A stretch of 64,000 nt of DNA from Desulfurococcaceae archaeon. GTDB taxonomy: Archaea; Thermoproteota; Thermoprotei_A; Sulfolobales; Ignisphaeraceae. Where the stretch lies: NCBI GenBank assembly GCA_020832925.1, contig JAJHRF010000001.1, forward strand, positions 62,001-126,000, read 5' to 3'. Positions 41,693 to 51,287 of the stretch are shown here, piece by piece (the stretch's first letter is position 1; every line of letters begins with the position of its first letter). Position numbers and translations under genes: made by a program. A model generated the notes under the pieces. That model saw only the letters and a program-made list of their open reading frames with translations. It did no database searches and was not told where the DNA came from.

Positions 41693-42613
41693 TTAGCACT
41701 CTGTCGTAATAATGACGTTACCTTTGTTATCAATTAAAACTGTATGCTCAAACTGAGTTACAACACCATTTGATTTCTCGATAAGTACAGGGTAGGGGAT
41801 TAGCAAGTTATTATTACGTAATTCATATAGAATACTGTTGATTCTGGTTTTACTGATACGATCTATATACCATCTTATTGCAAATGGGAGAGTTCTTCTC
41901 GTATTGTATATCTCTATATACAGCGTATATGTATCTTTACTTAGTGCACGGATTTTCTTAGGATTAAACTTTAAAGCATAGATAGTAGTTGTAGAAGTTT
42001 CTATAACAAATCCTACACCATTAGTTGCAAACGGCTCTACAGCATAGACCTTACCTTTTTGGAATTTACCAAAATTTAATCTATCGTTGAAATTAGGTAT
42101 GGTTTCTCCTGCATGAATAACGTACCTATCTATGCTATGCCCGCTTAAGTTGTATATAGGTCTATATCCATAATCTTTCACAGTCTTCTCAATTATAGCT
42201 CCAACCTCGTTAAACCTCTTACCAGGCGCTATATACAACAACGCTTTTTCAAGAGCTTGTTTAACGCTCTCTATTAACGGTGTAAACTTATCTGATAACG
42301 ATATAGTTACAGCTGTATCAGCTATATAGCCTTCGATGTGAACCCCTATATCAATCTTAACAACAGCTTCGCTAGGTATAATCGTTGTATCGTCAGGTAA
42401 CGGAGTGTAATGAGCTGCTATATTATTTATAGATATGTTCACAGGGAAAGCAGGTTCTCCTCCTAATTCTCTTATCCTATTCTCTATATAGTGAGCAAGC
42501 TCTAGTATTTTCAAGTTAGGCTTTACATAATGTTCTAAATCTTTAGCAATTAAACAGGCTATCCTACCTGCATCGATATACTTCTCCAAGTCCTCTTCAG
42601 TTAACAGAGTCAA
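41693..42613 (-). CDS. map: Type II methionine aminopeptidase
   Basis: A 306-aa protein that removes the initiator methionine of nascent proteins. Metal and substrate residues lie in AAHYTPLPDD (His), VKIDIGVHIEGYIADTAVTI (Asp, Asp), YNLSGHSIDRYVIHAGETIPNF (His), VYAVEPFATNG (Glu) and QFEHTVLI (Glu). The helical insertion that separates type II from type I is present (residues ~210-260). TTG start at 42613. Divergent from the metallo-beta-lactamase-fold gene. Confidence 0.95.
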   Translation of the reverse strand: MTLLTEEDLEKYIDAGRIACLIAKDLEHYVKPNLKILELAHYIENRIRELGGEPAFPVNISINNIAAHYTPLPDDTTIIPSEAVVKIDIGVHIEGYIADTAVTISLSDKFTPLIESVKQALEKALLYIAPGKRFNEVGAIIEKTVKDYGYRPIYNLSGHSIDRYVIHAGETIPNFNDRLNFGKFQKGKVYAVEPFATNGVGFVIETSTTTIYALKFNPKKIRALSKDTYTLYIEIYNTRRTLPFAIRWYIDRISKTRINSILYELRNNNLLIPYPVLIEKSNGVVTQFEHTVLIDNKGNVIITTEC

Positions 42614-42757
42614 TTTTCGTACCCTACACTACATCTGTCTATTACGTAATTATATGCTCTAGTATCCATAGATAGAAGAGTTGAAGACATATTTTAGAGT
42701 TAGAGATTTTAACAGATTTTAAACCTGCTATATAGGGATAGTTTAAAGGGTTTAACT

Positions 42758-43456
42758 ATGTTGAAACTTAGATGGCTAGGTCATGCAGCTTTCGTGGTTG
42801 AGGTAAATGGTAAAGTTGTGTTGATAGATCCTTGGATAACGAACCCATTATCACCTTACAGAAGTATAGATAGTTTCACTAAAGATTACCACCATGTAGA
42901 TTTGATAATTGTTACGCACGATCACGGAGATCATGTTGGAGATTCTGTAGAGCTACTTAGAACTTACAACAAATCAAGAATAGTAGCTTTATACGAGTTA
43001 GCAGAAGAAATAGCTAGAAAAGCTAATGCTCTAGATAGATCTATAGGGGCTAACATAGGGGGGCCTGTTACTATAGACAATGAGTTAACGCTTGTATTTA
43101 CTGAGGCTGTACATAGTTCAACGATAGCGCATCCTAGTGGGGTTATGATTATAGGTAAGAATGTGAGTATATATCATGCTGGCGATACTGGGGTGTTCAT
43201 GGATATGAAACTTATAGGTGAACTCTACAATCCCACAGTAGCTCTGCTACCCATAGGAGGATGGTTCACTATGGGTATCAAGGAAGCGGTGAAAGCTGTC
43301 GAGCTCATAAAGCCAAAATACGTCATACCTATACATTACAATACGTTTAATTTGATTAAAGCAGATCCAGAAGAATTTGCAAAAATAGTTCAAGAGACGG
43401 TGCCAGGTGTAACGCCTATCGTGTTAAAACCTGGGGAGGAGATAAGGATAGAGTAG
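42758..43456 (+). CDS. Metallo-beta-lactamase-fold hydrolase (UPF0173/UlaG-like)
   Basis: A 232-aa protein with the complete metal site: THDHGDHVGD (HxHxDH), EAVHSSTIAHPSG, AGDTGVFMDM and IPIHYNTF. It starts MLKLRWLGHAAFVVE, typical of the UPF0173 group of metal-dependent hydrolases. The substrate is unknown. ATG start with aagggttta upstream. The C-terminal part of a related protein is encoded at the right edge of the window on the other strand. Confidence 0.88.
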   Translation: MLKLRWLGHAAFVVEVNGKVVLIDPWITNPLSPYRSIDSFTKDYHHVDLIIVTHDHGDHVGDSVELLRTYNKSRIVALYELAEEIARKANALDRSIGANIGGPVTIDNELTLVFTEAVHSSTIAHPSGVMIIGKNVSIYHAGDTGVFMDMKLIGELYNPTVALLPIGGWFTMGIKEAVKAVELIKPKYVIPIHYNTFNLIKADPEEFAKIVQETVPGVTPIVLKPGEEIRIE

Positions 43457-43572
43457 GATATTCTGAGTAAACCTAGCCCAATTCTTTTCAATGATGTAGA
43501 AGTGAGGCATAGTCTTTATAAGGGTGTGAAAATATATTATAGGTTTCGGCTATATGGGGATGTATAATTGTT

Positions 43573-45090
43573 TTGCTGATAGAGCCTCTATCGAAAGGTG
43601 AACAACAGATCCTAAGTATTTTAGTTAAAGAGAGGAGAGAGTTACCGATAGAAAAAATCGCGGAAATAACTCAGCTTCCACAATCATCAGTGTCATCCTT
43701 TATAGAGTTGCTCAAGAACCGCGGAATTATTAACATTATTGAATATGAGGTATCGCGAGCTAAAACAACAGATGAAGGTAAATTATACATTAGTAAACTA
43801 CCAGAGGAAATACTGATAAACATCCTATTAGAGAAAGGAGGTCTTGCAGACATCACTGAAATCGAGAACGCCATGGGGAAAGAAATTGCAAATATAGCGT
43901 TGGGATGGGCTAAGAGAAGAGGATGGGTCGAGGTTATAAAGGAGGGAACCAAAACTTTAGTAAGATTTGTAGGTTATGAATCTCTAAATGAACACCGATC
44001 ATTATTAGCTAAATATCTTAATGAAGACGAGGTTCCGAAAGATCTTGAAAATAACGAGGTATTTAAGGAACTTGTTAGACGCAAGCTCATAACTGTTTAT
44101 AGAAAGAAAATCAAATTTGTTAAGCTTGCTATACCTATAGAGAAAGCTGAGGAGATTCTCCGATTAGGTGAAGGTATTTCGAGATTAACAAGAGAAGTTA
44201 TAGTTAAAGATCTGTGGAAGACAAGTATTATAAAACCTTACAACTTATCAGCTCTACCTCCAACGAGGTACGGAGGTAAAAAGCATTTCTTTAAAGAATT
44301 TGTGAAGATGATTAAGGAGGTTATGGAGTCTCTAGGATTTGAAGAAGTAGGAGATGACTATATAATTCCAGAGCTATGGAATTTCGATATACTTTTCCAA
44401 GCACAGGACCACCCATCTAGAGATATTCATGATATACTCTTAGTTGAAGGTTCAGCAAATATCGATGTGTTTAGAGATGTAGTTGAAAGAGTTAAAAATG
44501 TTCACGAGTACGGAGGTTCCTCAGGTAGCATCGGTTGGAGATATCAATGGTCTTATAGTAAAGCTTCGAGACTTATACTACGTTCGCATACAACAGCTGT
44601 AACAGCTAGAGCTTTAATCGGTAGAAACCCACCTGCAAGACTCTACGTTATAGCGAGAGTTTTTAGAAGAGATAATCCTGACGCTAGACATTCACCAGAA
44701 TTTACGAATTTCGATGGCGTAATCATGGAAAAAGACTTCACTTTTAGAAAGCTCCTAGGGTTACTTACCCAGATACTAAGATATCTTGGTATTGAAAAGC
44801 TGAAGTTTAAACCTAGCTACTTCCCCTTCACAGAGCCTAGTGTTGAAGGTTATGGATACGTTCCTGGCTATGGATGGATAGAGATTTTCGGAGCTGGAAT
44901 GTTTAGGCCTGAAGTTCTTGAAATTCTAGGAGTAAAATATCCTGTAGGTGCGTGGGGTATGGGTGTTGAAAGAATAGCCATGATCACATACGGTATCAAC
45001 GATATAAGGTTAATATTTGCAAACGATGTAGATTATATGAGGAAGTTCCCAACAATTAAGGTTCTTGTAAGTGGTGTACGGTGCCCGTAG
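43573..45090 (+). CDS. pheS: Phenylalanyl-tRNA synthetase alpha subunit
   Basis: A 505-aa catalytic subunit. The N-terminal ~190 residues are winged-helix DNA/RNA-binding domains (LSKGEQQILSILVKE, LPQSSVSSFIELLKNRG). The class II core has FWNFD-type ELWNFDILFQAQDHPSRD, RSHTTAVTARALI, FRRDNPDARHSPEFTNFDG, SYFPFTEPSVEGY and GAWGMGVERIAMI (motif 3). The start is TTG 43573; a TATA-like aaatatatta lies about 35-45 bases upstream, so the leader is very short. It overlaps pheT by 10 bases. Confidence 0.95.
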   Translation: MLIEPLSKGEQQILSILVKERRELPIEKIAEITQLPQSSVSSFIELLKNRGIINIIEYEVSRAKTTDEGKLYISKLPEEILINILLEKGGLADITEIENAMGKEIANIALGWAKRRGWVEVIKEGTKTLVRFVGYESLNEHRSLLAKYLNEDEVPKDLENNEVFKELVRRKLITVYRKKIKFVKLAIPIEKAEEILRLGEGISRLTREVIVKDLWKTSIIKPYNLSALPPTRYGGKKHFFKEFVKMIKEVMESLGFEEVGDDYIIPELWNFDILFQAQDHPSRDIHDILLVEGSANIDVFRDVVERVKNVHEYGGSSGSIGWRYQWSYSKASRLILRSHTTAVTARALIGRNPPARLYVIARVFRRDNPDARHSPEFTNFDGVIMEKDFTFRKLLGLLTQILRYLGIEKLKFKPSYFPFTEPSVEGYGYVPGYGWIEIFGAGMFRPEVLEILGVKYPVGAWGMGVERIAMITYGINDIRLIFANDVDYMRKFPTIKVLVSGVRCP

Positions 45091-46757
45091 TTAGGACAAG
45101 TATTGCCAGATTAACAAGATTAGTCGGAATTAATGACGTAGAGAAAATAATAGAGACGTTGTTCAACTTAAAGTGTGAAACAGAGTTAGAGAATAGCGAA
45201 GGTATAGCTATAGAAGTGCCAAGTGAAAGGATTGACATGTTCTCTATAGAGGGTATAGCGTACGCTATCAGGCTTTATCTCGGGCTAGAAAAACCTAGGC
45301 TTACAACACCTAAACCATCTTTCAAGGTTCTCGTCGAACCTCCTACGAAAAGACCTTATATTGCTGTTGCGGCTGTAAAAGGTGTTGAGCTGGATGAGAA
45401 TTCATTGAAAGAGTTGATAGAATTTCAAGAGAGATTGCATACTACTTATGGAAGGAATAGAAGAAGGATAGCTATAGGGCTTCACGATCTCTCGAAACTA
45501 CCGAGCAGTAACCTTACATACAAAGAGGTAGACATAAATATATCGTATATGGTTCCGCTCTTCGCCAAGAAAAGGATGACTGTAAAAGAAGTTCTAGTAT
45601 CTACTGAGCAAGGAAAGCTTTATGGAGAGATATCTCTTAATGGCGATAGACATCCAGCGTTATTCTCGGGGAATGAGATAATAGCTCTACCCCCAGTAAT
45701 AAATAGCGATATCACGAGATTAGATCCTACTACAAGAGATATATTTGTAGATGTAACAGGTACAGATATCAATGCTGTTATCAGTGTTTTGAATTCTATT
45801 GTTCATTCTTTAATGTTCTACAGAGGAGAAGTTCTTGGCGCGGAAATTGTTTATCCAGATAGAGTACTTCTAGCACCTGATCTAGACTTTAAGACTATTG
45901 TTGTAGATATGGACTTTGCATCGAGATGGCTTGGAGTACCTAAAGATAGGCTGGTTAGTGAAGTTCCTAAAGCTTTACAGCGTATGGGTTACATAGTACA
46001 ATCAATTAATTTAGAGCAAATCGAGGTGAAAGTTCCTCCATATAGGGGTGATATTCTTCATCAAGTTGATGTAGTTGAGGATATAGCTATAGGTATAGGT
46101 TACGAGAATCTGGGGATAGAGTATATCCAGACGTATCCAGAGAAAAAACCTGGGAAAGATAGTAAAAAACTTATGGTAGAGGTATTGAGAGAGGTTCTGG
46201 TTGGGTTAGGGTATATAGAGGTAAACACATTATCCTTAATATCCTCAGAGATTTTGAAACTTGTTTCTGATGAACCGTTTCCACGGATAGTAAACGCTTT
46301 ATCTAAAGAACTAGACGCCGTCAGAAACTCACTAATACCCTCGCTCCTCATAACGTTTAAGAATTCGCAATATGCTACTCTACCTGTTAAAATATTTGAG
46401 ATAGGGGAAGTTGTTGAAAGATGTAATGGGTGCTACAATAATTGGAGAAATAGTTTAAGAGCTGCCTTCGGTGTTATGGATAGCGAGATAAGATTCGAAG
46501 AGATACATGCAGATCTATATTCAGTACTAATGGAGATCGGAGTAAGTAAGGATATATCGTTAGAACCTTATAGAAGGAAAGGTTTTATAGATGGTCGTTG
46601 TGGTCTTGTTAAGTATAGAGATAGTGTCATTGGGGTTATAGGAGAGATACATCCAGAGGTGTTAAAGTTTATAGGACTTGAGTATCCTGTAGCTATAGTA
46701 GAGCTGTATTTAGAGCTACTTACAGATATTATAGAAGAAGTTTATCTAAACTCCTGA
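45081..46757 (+). CDS. pheT: Phenylalanyl-tRNA synthetase beta subunit
   Basis: A 558-aa archaeal/eukaryotic-type beta subunit, shorter than the bacterial one (no EMAP or FDX domains). It shows the editing domain B3/B4 region (residues ~85-265, with ALPPVINSDITRLDPTTRDIFVDVTGTD), the B5 domain (VDMDFASRWLGVPKDRLV, VKVPPYRGDILHQVDVVEDIAI) and the catalytic-like module at the end. GTG start inside the pheS end, so the heterodimer is translationally coupled. tyrS follows 27 bases downstream. Confidence 0.95.
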   Translation: MPVVRTSIARLTRLVGINDVEKIIETLFNLKCETELENSEGIAIEVPSERIDMFSIEGIAYAIRLYLGLEKPRLTTPKPSFKVLVEPPTKRPYIAVAAVKGVELDENSLKELIEFQERLHTTYGRNRRRIAIGLHDLSKLPSSNLTYKEVDINISYMVPLFAKKRMTVKEVLVSTEQGKLYGEISLNGDRHPALFSGNEIIALPPVINSDITRLDPTTRDIFVDVTGTDINAVISVLNSIVHSLMFYRGEVLGAEIVYPDRVLLAPDLDFKTIVVDMDFASRWLGVPKDRLVSEVPKALQRMGYIVQSINLEQIEVKVPPYRGDILHQVDVVEDIAIGIGYENLGIEYIQTYPEKKPGKDSKKLMVEVLREVLVGLGYIEVNTLSLISSEILKLVSDEPFPRIVNALSKELDAVRNSLIPSLLITFKNSQYATLPVKIFEIGEVVERCNGCYNNWRNSLRAAFGVMDSEIRFEEIHADLYSVLMEIGVSKDISLEPYRRKGFIDGRCGLVKYRDSVIGVIGEIHPEVLKFIGLEYPVAIVELYLELLTDIIEEVYLNS

Positions 46758-46784
46758 TGTACTTAATCATGTGCGGGGTGGTCT

Positions 46785-47876
46785 ATGGATTTAGAGAAGA
46801 AACTTGAGATAGTAAAGCGTAATACTGTAGAGATAGTTACGGAGAACGAGCTTATCGAAGCACTGTCTACAGATAGAAAGATTAAAGGTTATATAGGTTT
46901 TGAACCTAGTGGTATTGCTCATATAGGTCATCTCCTGTGGATGTTTAAGTTTAAAGACCTAGTAAATGTCGGTGTAGAGATGATACTATTTCCAGCCACA
47001 TGGCATGCTTGGATAAATGATAAGCTCGGCGGAGATCTAGAATTGATCAGAGCTTCAGCACAGCACTTCATAAAGATGTTGGAAGCTATAGGTGTCGATA
47101 GAACGAGATTTAGAGTTGTATACTCCGACGAGCTTGTTGAGAAACGTGAGTACTGGGAGAAGGTTCTCAGATTAGCTAAAAGAGTTAGTCTTAGTAGAGT
47201 CAAGAGAGCGTTGACAATCATGGGTAGGAGAGCTGATGAAGCTGAACTAGATTTTGCTAAACTAATATACCCGTTTATGCAGGTAGCAGATATATTTGAG
47301 TTAGGGGTAGATATTGCTCTAGGGGGTATAGATCAGAGAAAAGCACATATGTTAGCAAGAGATGTTGCTGAGAAATTCGGGTGGAGAAAACCTATAGCGA
47401 TACATACACCGTTGCTCCCCTCGTTGAGAAGCTCTATGAAAATGGCTATGACAAGAAGTGATGTAGAGATAGACGATATAGCCATGGAGGTGAAGATGAG
47501 CAAGTCTAAACCTGAAGATGCGATACTTATAACGGATAGTGATGAGGAGATAAGGAAGAAGATTAAGCAGGCTCTCTGTCCTCCTAGAGATGTATTAGAT
47601 AACCCTGTTATGCTTATAGCTAAGTACATAATCTTTGCTGAAGAACCTAAGAGATTCGTTATAGAGCGTGAAGCTAAGTATGGAGGTACCATAGAAGTTT
47701 ATACGTATAGAGAGCTAGAGGAGCTCTATGTAAACGGTAAACTGCACCCACTAGACTTGAAGAATGCAGTAGCAGAAGAACTTATAAAGATTATTAAGCC
47801 TATAAGAGATACAATTCAAAAAGATGTTACGTTATGGAAAAACCTCTTAGATATCGAGAAAAGCATAACCAGGTAA
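46785..47876 (+). CDS. tyrS: Tyrosyl-tRNA synthetase
   Basis: A 363-aa class I synthetase of the archaeal/eukaryotic type. The HIGH motif is GFEPSGIAHIGHLLWMFKF, and KMSKS is VKMSKSKPEDAILI. LGGIDQRKAHMLARD recognises the amino acid. The length is normal for archaea, without the bacterial C-terminal S4-like domain. ATG at 46785. Third gene of the pheS-pheT-tyrS-dnaG run. Confidence 0.95.
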   Translation: MDLEKKLEIVKRNTVEIVTENELIEALSTDRKIKGYIGFEPSGIAHIGHLLWMFKFKDLVNVGVEMILFPATWHAWINDKLGGDLELIRASAQHFIKMLEAIGVDRTRFRVVYSDELVEKREYWEKVLRLAKRVSLSRVKRALTIMGRRADEAELDFAKLIYPFMQVADIFELGVDIALGGIDQRKAHMLARDVAEKFGWRKPIAIHTPLLPSLRSSMKMAMTRSDVEIDDIAMEVKMSKSKPEDAILITDSDEEIRKKIKQALCPPRDVLDNPVMLIAKYIIFAEEPKRFVIEREAKYGGTIEVYTYRELEELYVNGKLHPLDLKNAVAEELIKIIKPIRDTIQKDVTLWKNLLDIEKSITR

Positions 47877-47888
47877 AGGGTATAGAGA

Positions 47889-49202
47889 ATGGTTAAGTAC
47901 ATTATAAGAGCGAGAATTGAAGTAGATGGAACCGTCGATAAATCAGATATCATAGGAGCTATATTTGGTTATACAGAGGGAATATTTGGGGAAGAATTCG
48001 ATTTAAGAGAGCTTCAGGATAAGGGTAGGGTTGGAAGGATTAGCGTAGAGATAAAACAACAGGAGGGTAAAACTGTTGGCGAAATATTTGTACCATCTAA
48101 TCTTGATAGAATTGAAACAGCTTTGCTAGCCTCTCTCATCGAAAATGTTGAACGTGTAGGACCTTACCAAGCTAAGGTACAAGTTATAGATATAGTTGAT
48201 GTAAGAGCTGAAAGAATTAAGAAGATAATAGAGAGAGCTACAGAGATAGCTAAAAAATACTTTCTAGAGAAAGCACCAGATCTAAAAGAAATCATAAATA
48301 AGATAACCGAAAACGTGAGATCAGCAGAACTAATTCTATATGGACCTGAGAAACTTCCTGCAGGACCAGATGTGGATAAAAGTGATACTATAATAGTGGT
48401 TGAAGGACGAGCAGATGTGTTAAACTTACTTAGGTATGGCTATAGGAATGTAATAGCGTTAGAAGGAGCTCATGGAACTAAAGTCCCTGAGACGATAATA
48501 AAGCTCGCTGCTAAGAAAACAGCTATACTGTTTATTGATGGTGATAGAGCTGGAGAACTTATTGCTAGAGACGTTATTCGTGTTGCTGATATAGATTACA
48601 TTGCTCGTGCACCTCCAGGTAAGGAAGTTGAGGAGCTTACAAGTAAGGAGATAGCGAAAGCGCTGAAGAATGCTATACCAGTGAAGCAGTTTCTAGAACA
48701 GCTCGAGAAGAAGTCTGAGATAGTAGAAGCAGAGGTGAAAACACCAACCCCATCTATACAACCTTCTACAACATCTCCTACAGCAGAAGCTGTACAACAA
48801 TTTACGCAACCAGCAGTAGAACCGAGTGTAGCACAGGTTACTCAAGTTGTTAAACCAGTTACTGAAAAACCTACTATTGAAGGGGTTTTCGAAATACCTG
48901 TCAATGTTATAGAAGAGGGTAAGAAAATCTTAGGAACGCTAGAAGCTCTATTATACGACGATAAGTGGAGCATTATTGAAAGAGTTCCTGTAAGAGATCT
49001 CGTTGATAAACTAGAGAAAACAAGTTATAGAAATGTGCAAGCAATACTATTCGATGGCATTATAACGCAAAGATTATTAGATGTAGCTTCATCTAAAGGC
49101 GTTAAACTAATCATAGGTGTTAGATTAGGCAATATAGTTAAGAAACCTGACAATGTCATCATAATGACGTTTAACGATATTTTAAACGCTTTACAAAAGT
49201 AA
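47889..49202 (+). CDS. dnaG: DnaG-type protein (archaeal primase-like, exosome-associated)
   Basis: A 437-aa protein. The Toprim domain is clear: IIVVEGRADVLNLLRYGYRN, ALEGAHGTKVPETI and AILFIDGDRAGELIARDV. The N-terminal TEGIFGEEFDLRELQ is the archaeal DnaG signature. A Pro/Thr/Gln-rich linker at residues ~275-325 separates a C-terminal alpha/beta domain (residues ~330-437). In crenarchaea DnaG is a stable subunit of the RNA exosome, and primase activity in vitro has also been reported. No helicase-binding or zinc domain of bacterial DnaG is present. ATG start, 12 bases after tyrS. Confidence 0.93.
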   Translation: MVKYIIRARIEVDGTVDKSDIIGAIFGYTEGIFGEEFDLRELQDKGRVGRISVEIKQQEGKTVGEIFVPSNLDRIETALLASLIENVERVGPYQAKVQVIDIVDVRAERIKKIIERATEIAKKYFLEKAPDLKEIINKITENVRSAELILYGPEKLPAGPDVDKSDTIIVVEGRADVLNLLRYGYRNVIALEGAHGTKVPETIIKLAAKKTAILFIDGDRAGELIARDVIRVADIDYIARAPPGKEVEELTSKEIAKALKNAIPVKQFLEQLEKKSEIVEAEVKTPTPSIQPSTTSPTAEAVQQFTQPAVEPSVAQVTQVVKPVTEKPTIEGVFEIPVNVIEEGKKILGTLEALLYDDKWSIIERVPVRDLVDKLEKTSYRNVQAILFDGIITQRLLDVASSKGVKLIIGVRLGNIVKKPDNVIIMTFNDILNALQK

Positions 49203-49269
49203 GTAAGAATATAGCTAAGAAGCACACAATCGTTATTCGTTTAATGAATTCTAAGTTATTTATTTTATT

Positions 49270-49309
49270 AACAGCAATCCTTATCTGCAATTAATAAGCT
49301 ACTGCTGTT
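49270..49309 (+). terminator. Hairpin downstream of dnaG
   Basis: AACAGCA/TGCTGTT (7 bp) outside and CTTAT/ATAAG (5 bp) inside form a 40-nt stem-loop with a small internal loop, 68 bases after the dnaG stop. It may protect or end the mRNA. Archaeal intrinsic terminators normally need only a U tract, so this call is tentative. Confidence 0.35.
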
Positions 49310-49392
49310 CCATGTTTAATTTCACAACAAGCTTTTGAGTTTACTGCTTGAGAATACGCATAGTTAACGATATCGATATATAGAGTTAAGCT

Positions 49393-49450
49393 AGGTTCAG
49401 TGACGCCATCCTTCTTCATCAATCTGATAGCTCACCCGGTTCATCACCAT
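49393..49450 (-). ncRNA. Candidate C/D box sRNA, possible 23S rRNA guide
   Basis: On the minus strand: box C GTGATGA (49441-49447), D'-like CAGA (49423-49426), C' TTGATGA (49416-49422) and D CTGA (49397-49400). The C-to-D spacing is 40 nt. The D' guide (minus strand of 49427-49440) contains gggtgagct, complementary to AGCTCACCC. AGCUCACC is highly conserved in the GTPase-associated centre of 23S rRNA (recalled, not in this window). The D guide aaggatggcgtca could bind GCCAUCCUU of the same rRNA region more weakly. A TATA-like element lies upstream. D' and C' are unusually close. Confidence 0.6.
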
Positions 49451-49481
49451 GAATAGATAGTATGTTTCGGGACTTAATTAG

Positions 49482-49493
49482 CTTAATATATCG
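49482..49493 (-). promoter_or_regulatory. TATA-like element of the C/D sRNA candidate
   Basis: On the minus strand it reads cgatatattaag. With a start about 25 bases downstream, transcription would begin at about 49457, just before box C at 49447. Confidence 0.4.
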
Positions 49494-49561
49494 AGTACAA
49501 GATGATTGTGCACCATAGTTACAGAGAATCCTAATGACTATGTTTAATAGAGTAAATACTT

Positions 49562-50008
49562 TTAGCAAGTATCTTTAATCATTAGGTAAGCATCTTCGTT
49601 ATCGAGATAGTACTTCGGTATAGTTTTAACGATACGGTATCCCAGTTTATGGTATAACTTTATAGCGGCTTCATTTGAAACTCTTACTTCTAATCGATAT
49701 CTACATACACCAAAATTCTCTTTAAGTATTTTCTCGATCGTATACATCATCGCTGTTCCTAAACCTTTTCTTCTATAATCTGGGTGTATGCATATGGATA
49801 CTATATGTCCATAACCATCTCTTCTCACTAACCCTGAAACATATCCAACAATCTTGTTACCAGTTTCGGTAACTAAAAATAATTCAGGGTATAGAGAGAA
49901 TAGTATGTAGAGTAGGTTCTTGGGGTAAGGATCTTTAAAACATAGAGTCTCCAGCTCGTAAATCTTGTCTAGATCCTCTACCTTTGCTTGCCTAATACTG
50001 AAATTCAT
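49562..50008 (-). CDS. GNAT N-acetyltransferase (RimI/Ard1-like)
   Basis: A 148-aa protein with the acetyl-CoA-binding motif VSICIHPDYRRKGLGTAMMYT (R-x2-G-x-G/A) and the C-terminal SNEAAIKLYHKLGYRIVKTIPKYYLDNEDAYLM, which is characteristic of N-terminal protein acetyltransferases of the RimI/Ard1 group. Such enzymes acetylate the N-terminus of many crenarchaeal proteins. ATG at 50008. It lies 14 bases downstream of the site-2 protease gene and is probably in its operon. Confidence 0.88.
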   Translation of the reverse strand: MNFSIRQAKVEDLDKIYELETLCFKDPYPKNLLYILFSLYPELFLVTETGNKIVGYVSGLVRRDGYGHIVSICIHPDYRRKGLGTAMMYTIEKILKENFGVCRYRLEVRVSNEAAIKLYHKLGYRIVKTIPKYYLDNEDAYLMIKDTC

Positions 50009-50022
50009 GCTGTAGACCTCGA

Positions 50023-51258
50023 TTAGCCGTAGGTCAAGATGATGTAAGAAGCTATTACCATAGTTATAGCGATTATCAGTGAGTTGACTATGTCGATAAT
50101 CTTGAGGTTCAATATCTTATTAAATCTACTACCTCTGGTTTCGAGGATTAACTTTATAAAGAGGCTTCCATCTGTTATGAATAGAGGTATAGCATTTAAT
50201 GCAAATAGGCTAAGGTTTATATTCGTGATCGACTCCAGCATCAGCACTAAGTTTTCGAACCATTGAGCTACGTAAACTTTGGAATCTTTTACAAAAGCTG
50301 TAACACTGTTGAATACAGCTCCTATACAAGGTGTTGCAGGATTATCTATTCTATGTGCGAACAAATACAACGATTTATTCCAGCATAGATCTGATTTGCA
50401 TAGGTATAGGGATAGGTTTGAACCTATAGATGCAGACCTGATTATCGATATGAACTGGTTCAATGAAGTGATCACGGTATTGTTTATGGAGAGGATGATG
50501 GAGTTAGGCTCTATGTTGGCTAGTTTAGCTGGGCATATGGATGTATTACAGATAGAGCAATCTATATCGGATATCATCACAGCTTGGATTGGGTTACCAA
50601 GGAAATGATTTGCGAAAAATACTGAGGATATCATGACTATCAAGAAGATAGCTGATGCTAAAGCATTTGCGAAGATACCTGCAGAAACTATGTTGAGTTT
50701 AGATTTCGTAGAGGCTGTATTGAGTTCTACATCGTCTAGTTCTACGAATGCTACAGGAATTAAGAGAAGTACTCCTAAGCCCCAGCTTTTTACAGAAACA
50801 CCCTCCTTTAGGGCAACAACAGCGTGAGCTAATTCATGTAATACGATGGCTATCACCAAAGCTATTATTATGTATGCTACCGGATACGGTAAGAACTGTG
50901 ATGATTTGAATACAAGCGGTAGAGGAACTACAACAGGTTGAGGAGCGGGAGCGCTACCCATGATATGGCGTAAGAACTCTCTTATAAACCCTATTAATCT
51001 GGGAAAAAGCATCACGTAGAATAAGGTTATCCCGATAACAACGCTAGAGTAAAGACCGTAGCTAAACCCTTTGCCAAGGGGTTTCGAATTAACAGGTTTC
51101 CTACTTTTACCGAGAAAAACTAGGATTCCTCCAACTATAAACTGAACTCTGTACCTATTCTTGATTACGATGGAGTTGGTACGTGTATTTAAGCTAAGCA
51201 CTGTTGTGATAGCGATAAATAGTCCGAAAACTATTAAGATAGTTTGTAAATCGTTCAT
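50023..51258 (-). CDS. Site-2-type intramembrane metalloprotease (M50) with PDZ-like domain
   Basis: About 411 aa from ATG 51258; GTG 51268-51270 would add 4 residues. Several membrane helices carry VLHELAHAVVALKEG (zinc-binding HExxH) and, near the C-terminus, LNAIPLFITDGSLFIKLIL, the second family motif N-x2-P-x4-DG. Between them is an extracellular PDZ-like segment (LANIEPNSIILSINNTVITSLNQFI) with cysteines at CSICNTSIC that might form disulfides. It probably cleaves membrane-bound regulators or signal peptides; the substrate is unknown. Divergent from the nucleotidyltransferase gene, with only 29 bases between starts. Confidence 0.88.
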   Translation of the reverse strand: MNDLQTILIVFGLFIAITTVLSLNTRTNSIVIKNRYRVQFIVGGILVFLGKSRKPVNSKPLGKGFSYGLYSSVVIGITLFYVMLFPRLIGFIREFLRHIMGSAPAPQPVVVPLPLVFKSSQFLPYPVAYIIIALVIAIVLHELAHAVVALKEGVSVKSWGLGVLLLIPVAFVELDDVELNTASTKSKLNIVSAGIFANALASAIFLIVMISSVFFANHFLGNPIQAVMISDIDCSICNTSICPAKLANIEPNSIILSINNTVITSLNQFISIIRSASIGSNLSLYLCKSDLCWNKSLYLFAHRIDNPATPCIGAVFNSVTAFVKDSKVYVAQWFENLVLMLESITNINLSLFALNAIPLFITDGSLFIKLILETRGSRFNKILNLKIIDIVNSLIIAITMVIASYIILTYG

Positions 51259-51287
51259 TCCTATAGTCACTCTCTAGTGAGATATCC

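Larger units (their letters stand above)
49203..49561. other. 359-base non-coding gap between dnaG and the GNAT gene
   Basis: I see no credible ORF. The gap contains a hairpin at 49270-49309 and a C/D box sRNA candidate at 49393-49450 on the minus strand, with a TATA-like element at 49482-49493 placed correctly for it. The remaining sequence is AT-rich without structure that I can support. Confidence 0.55.
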
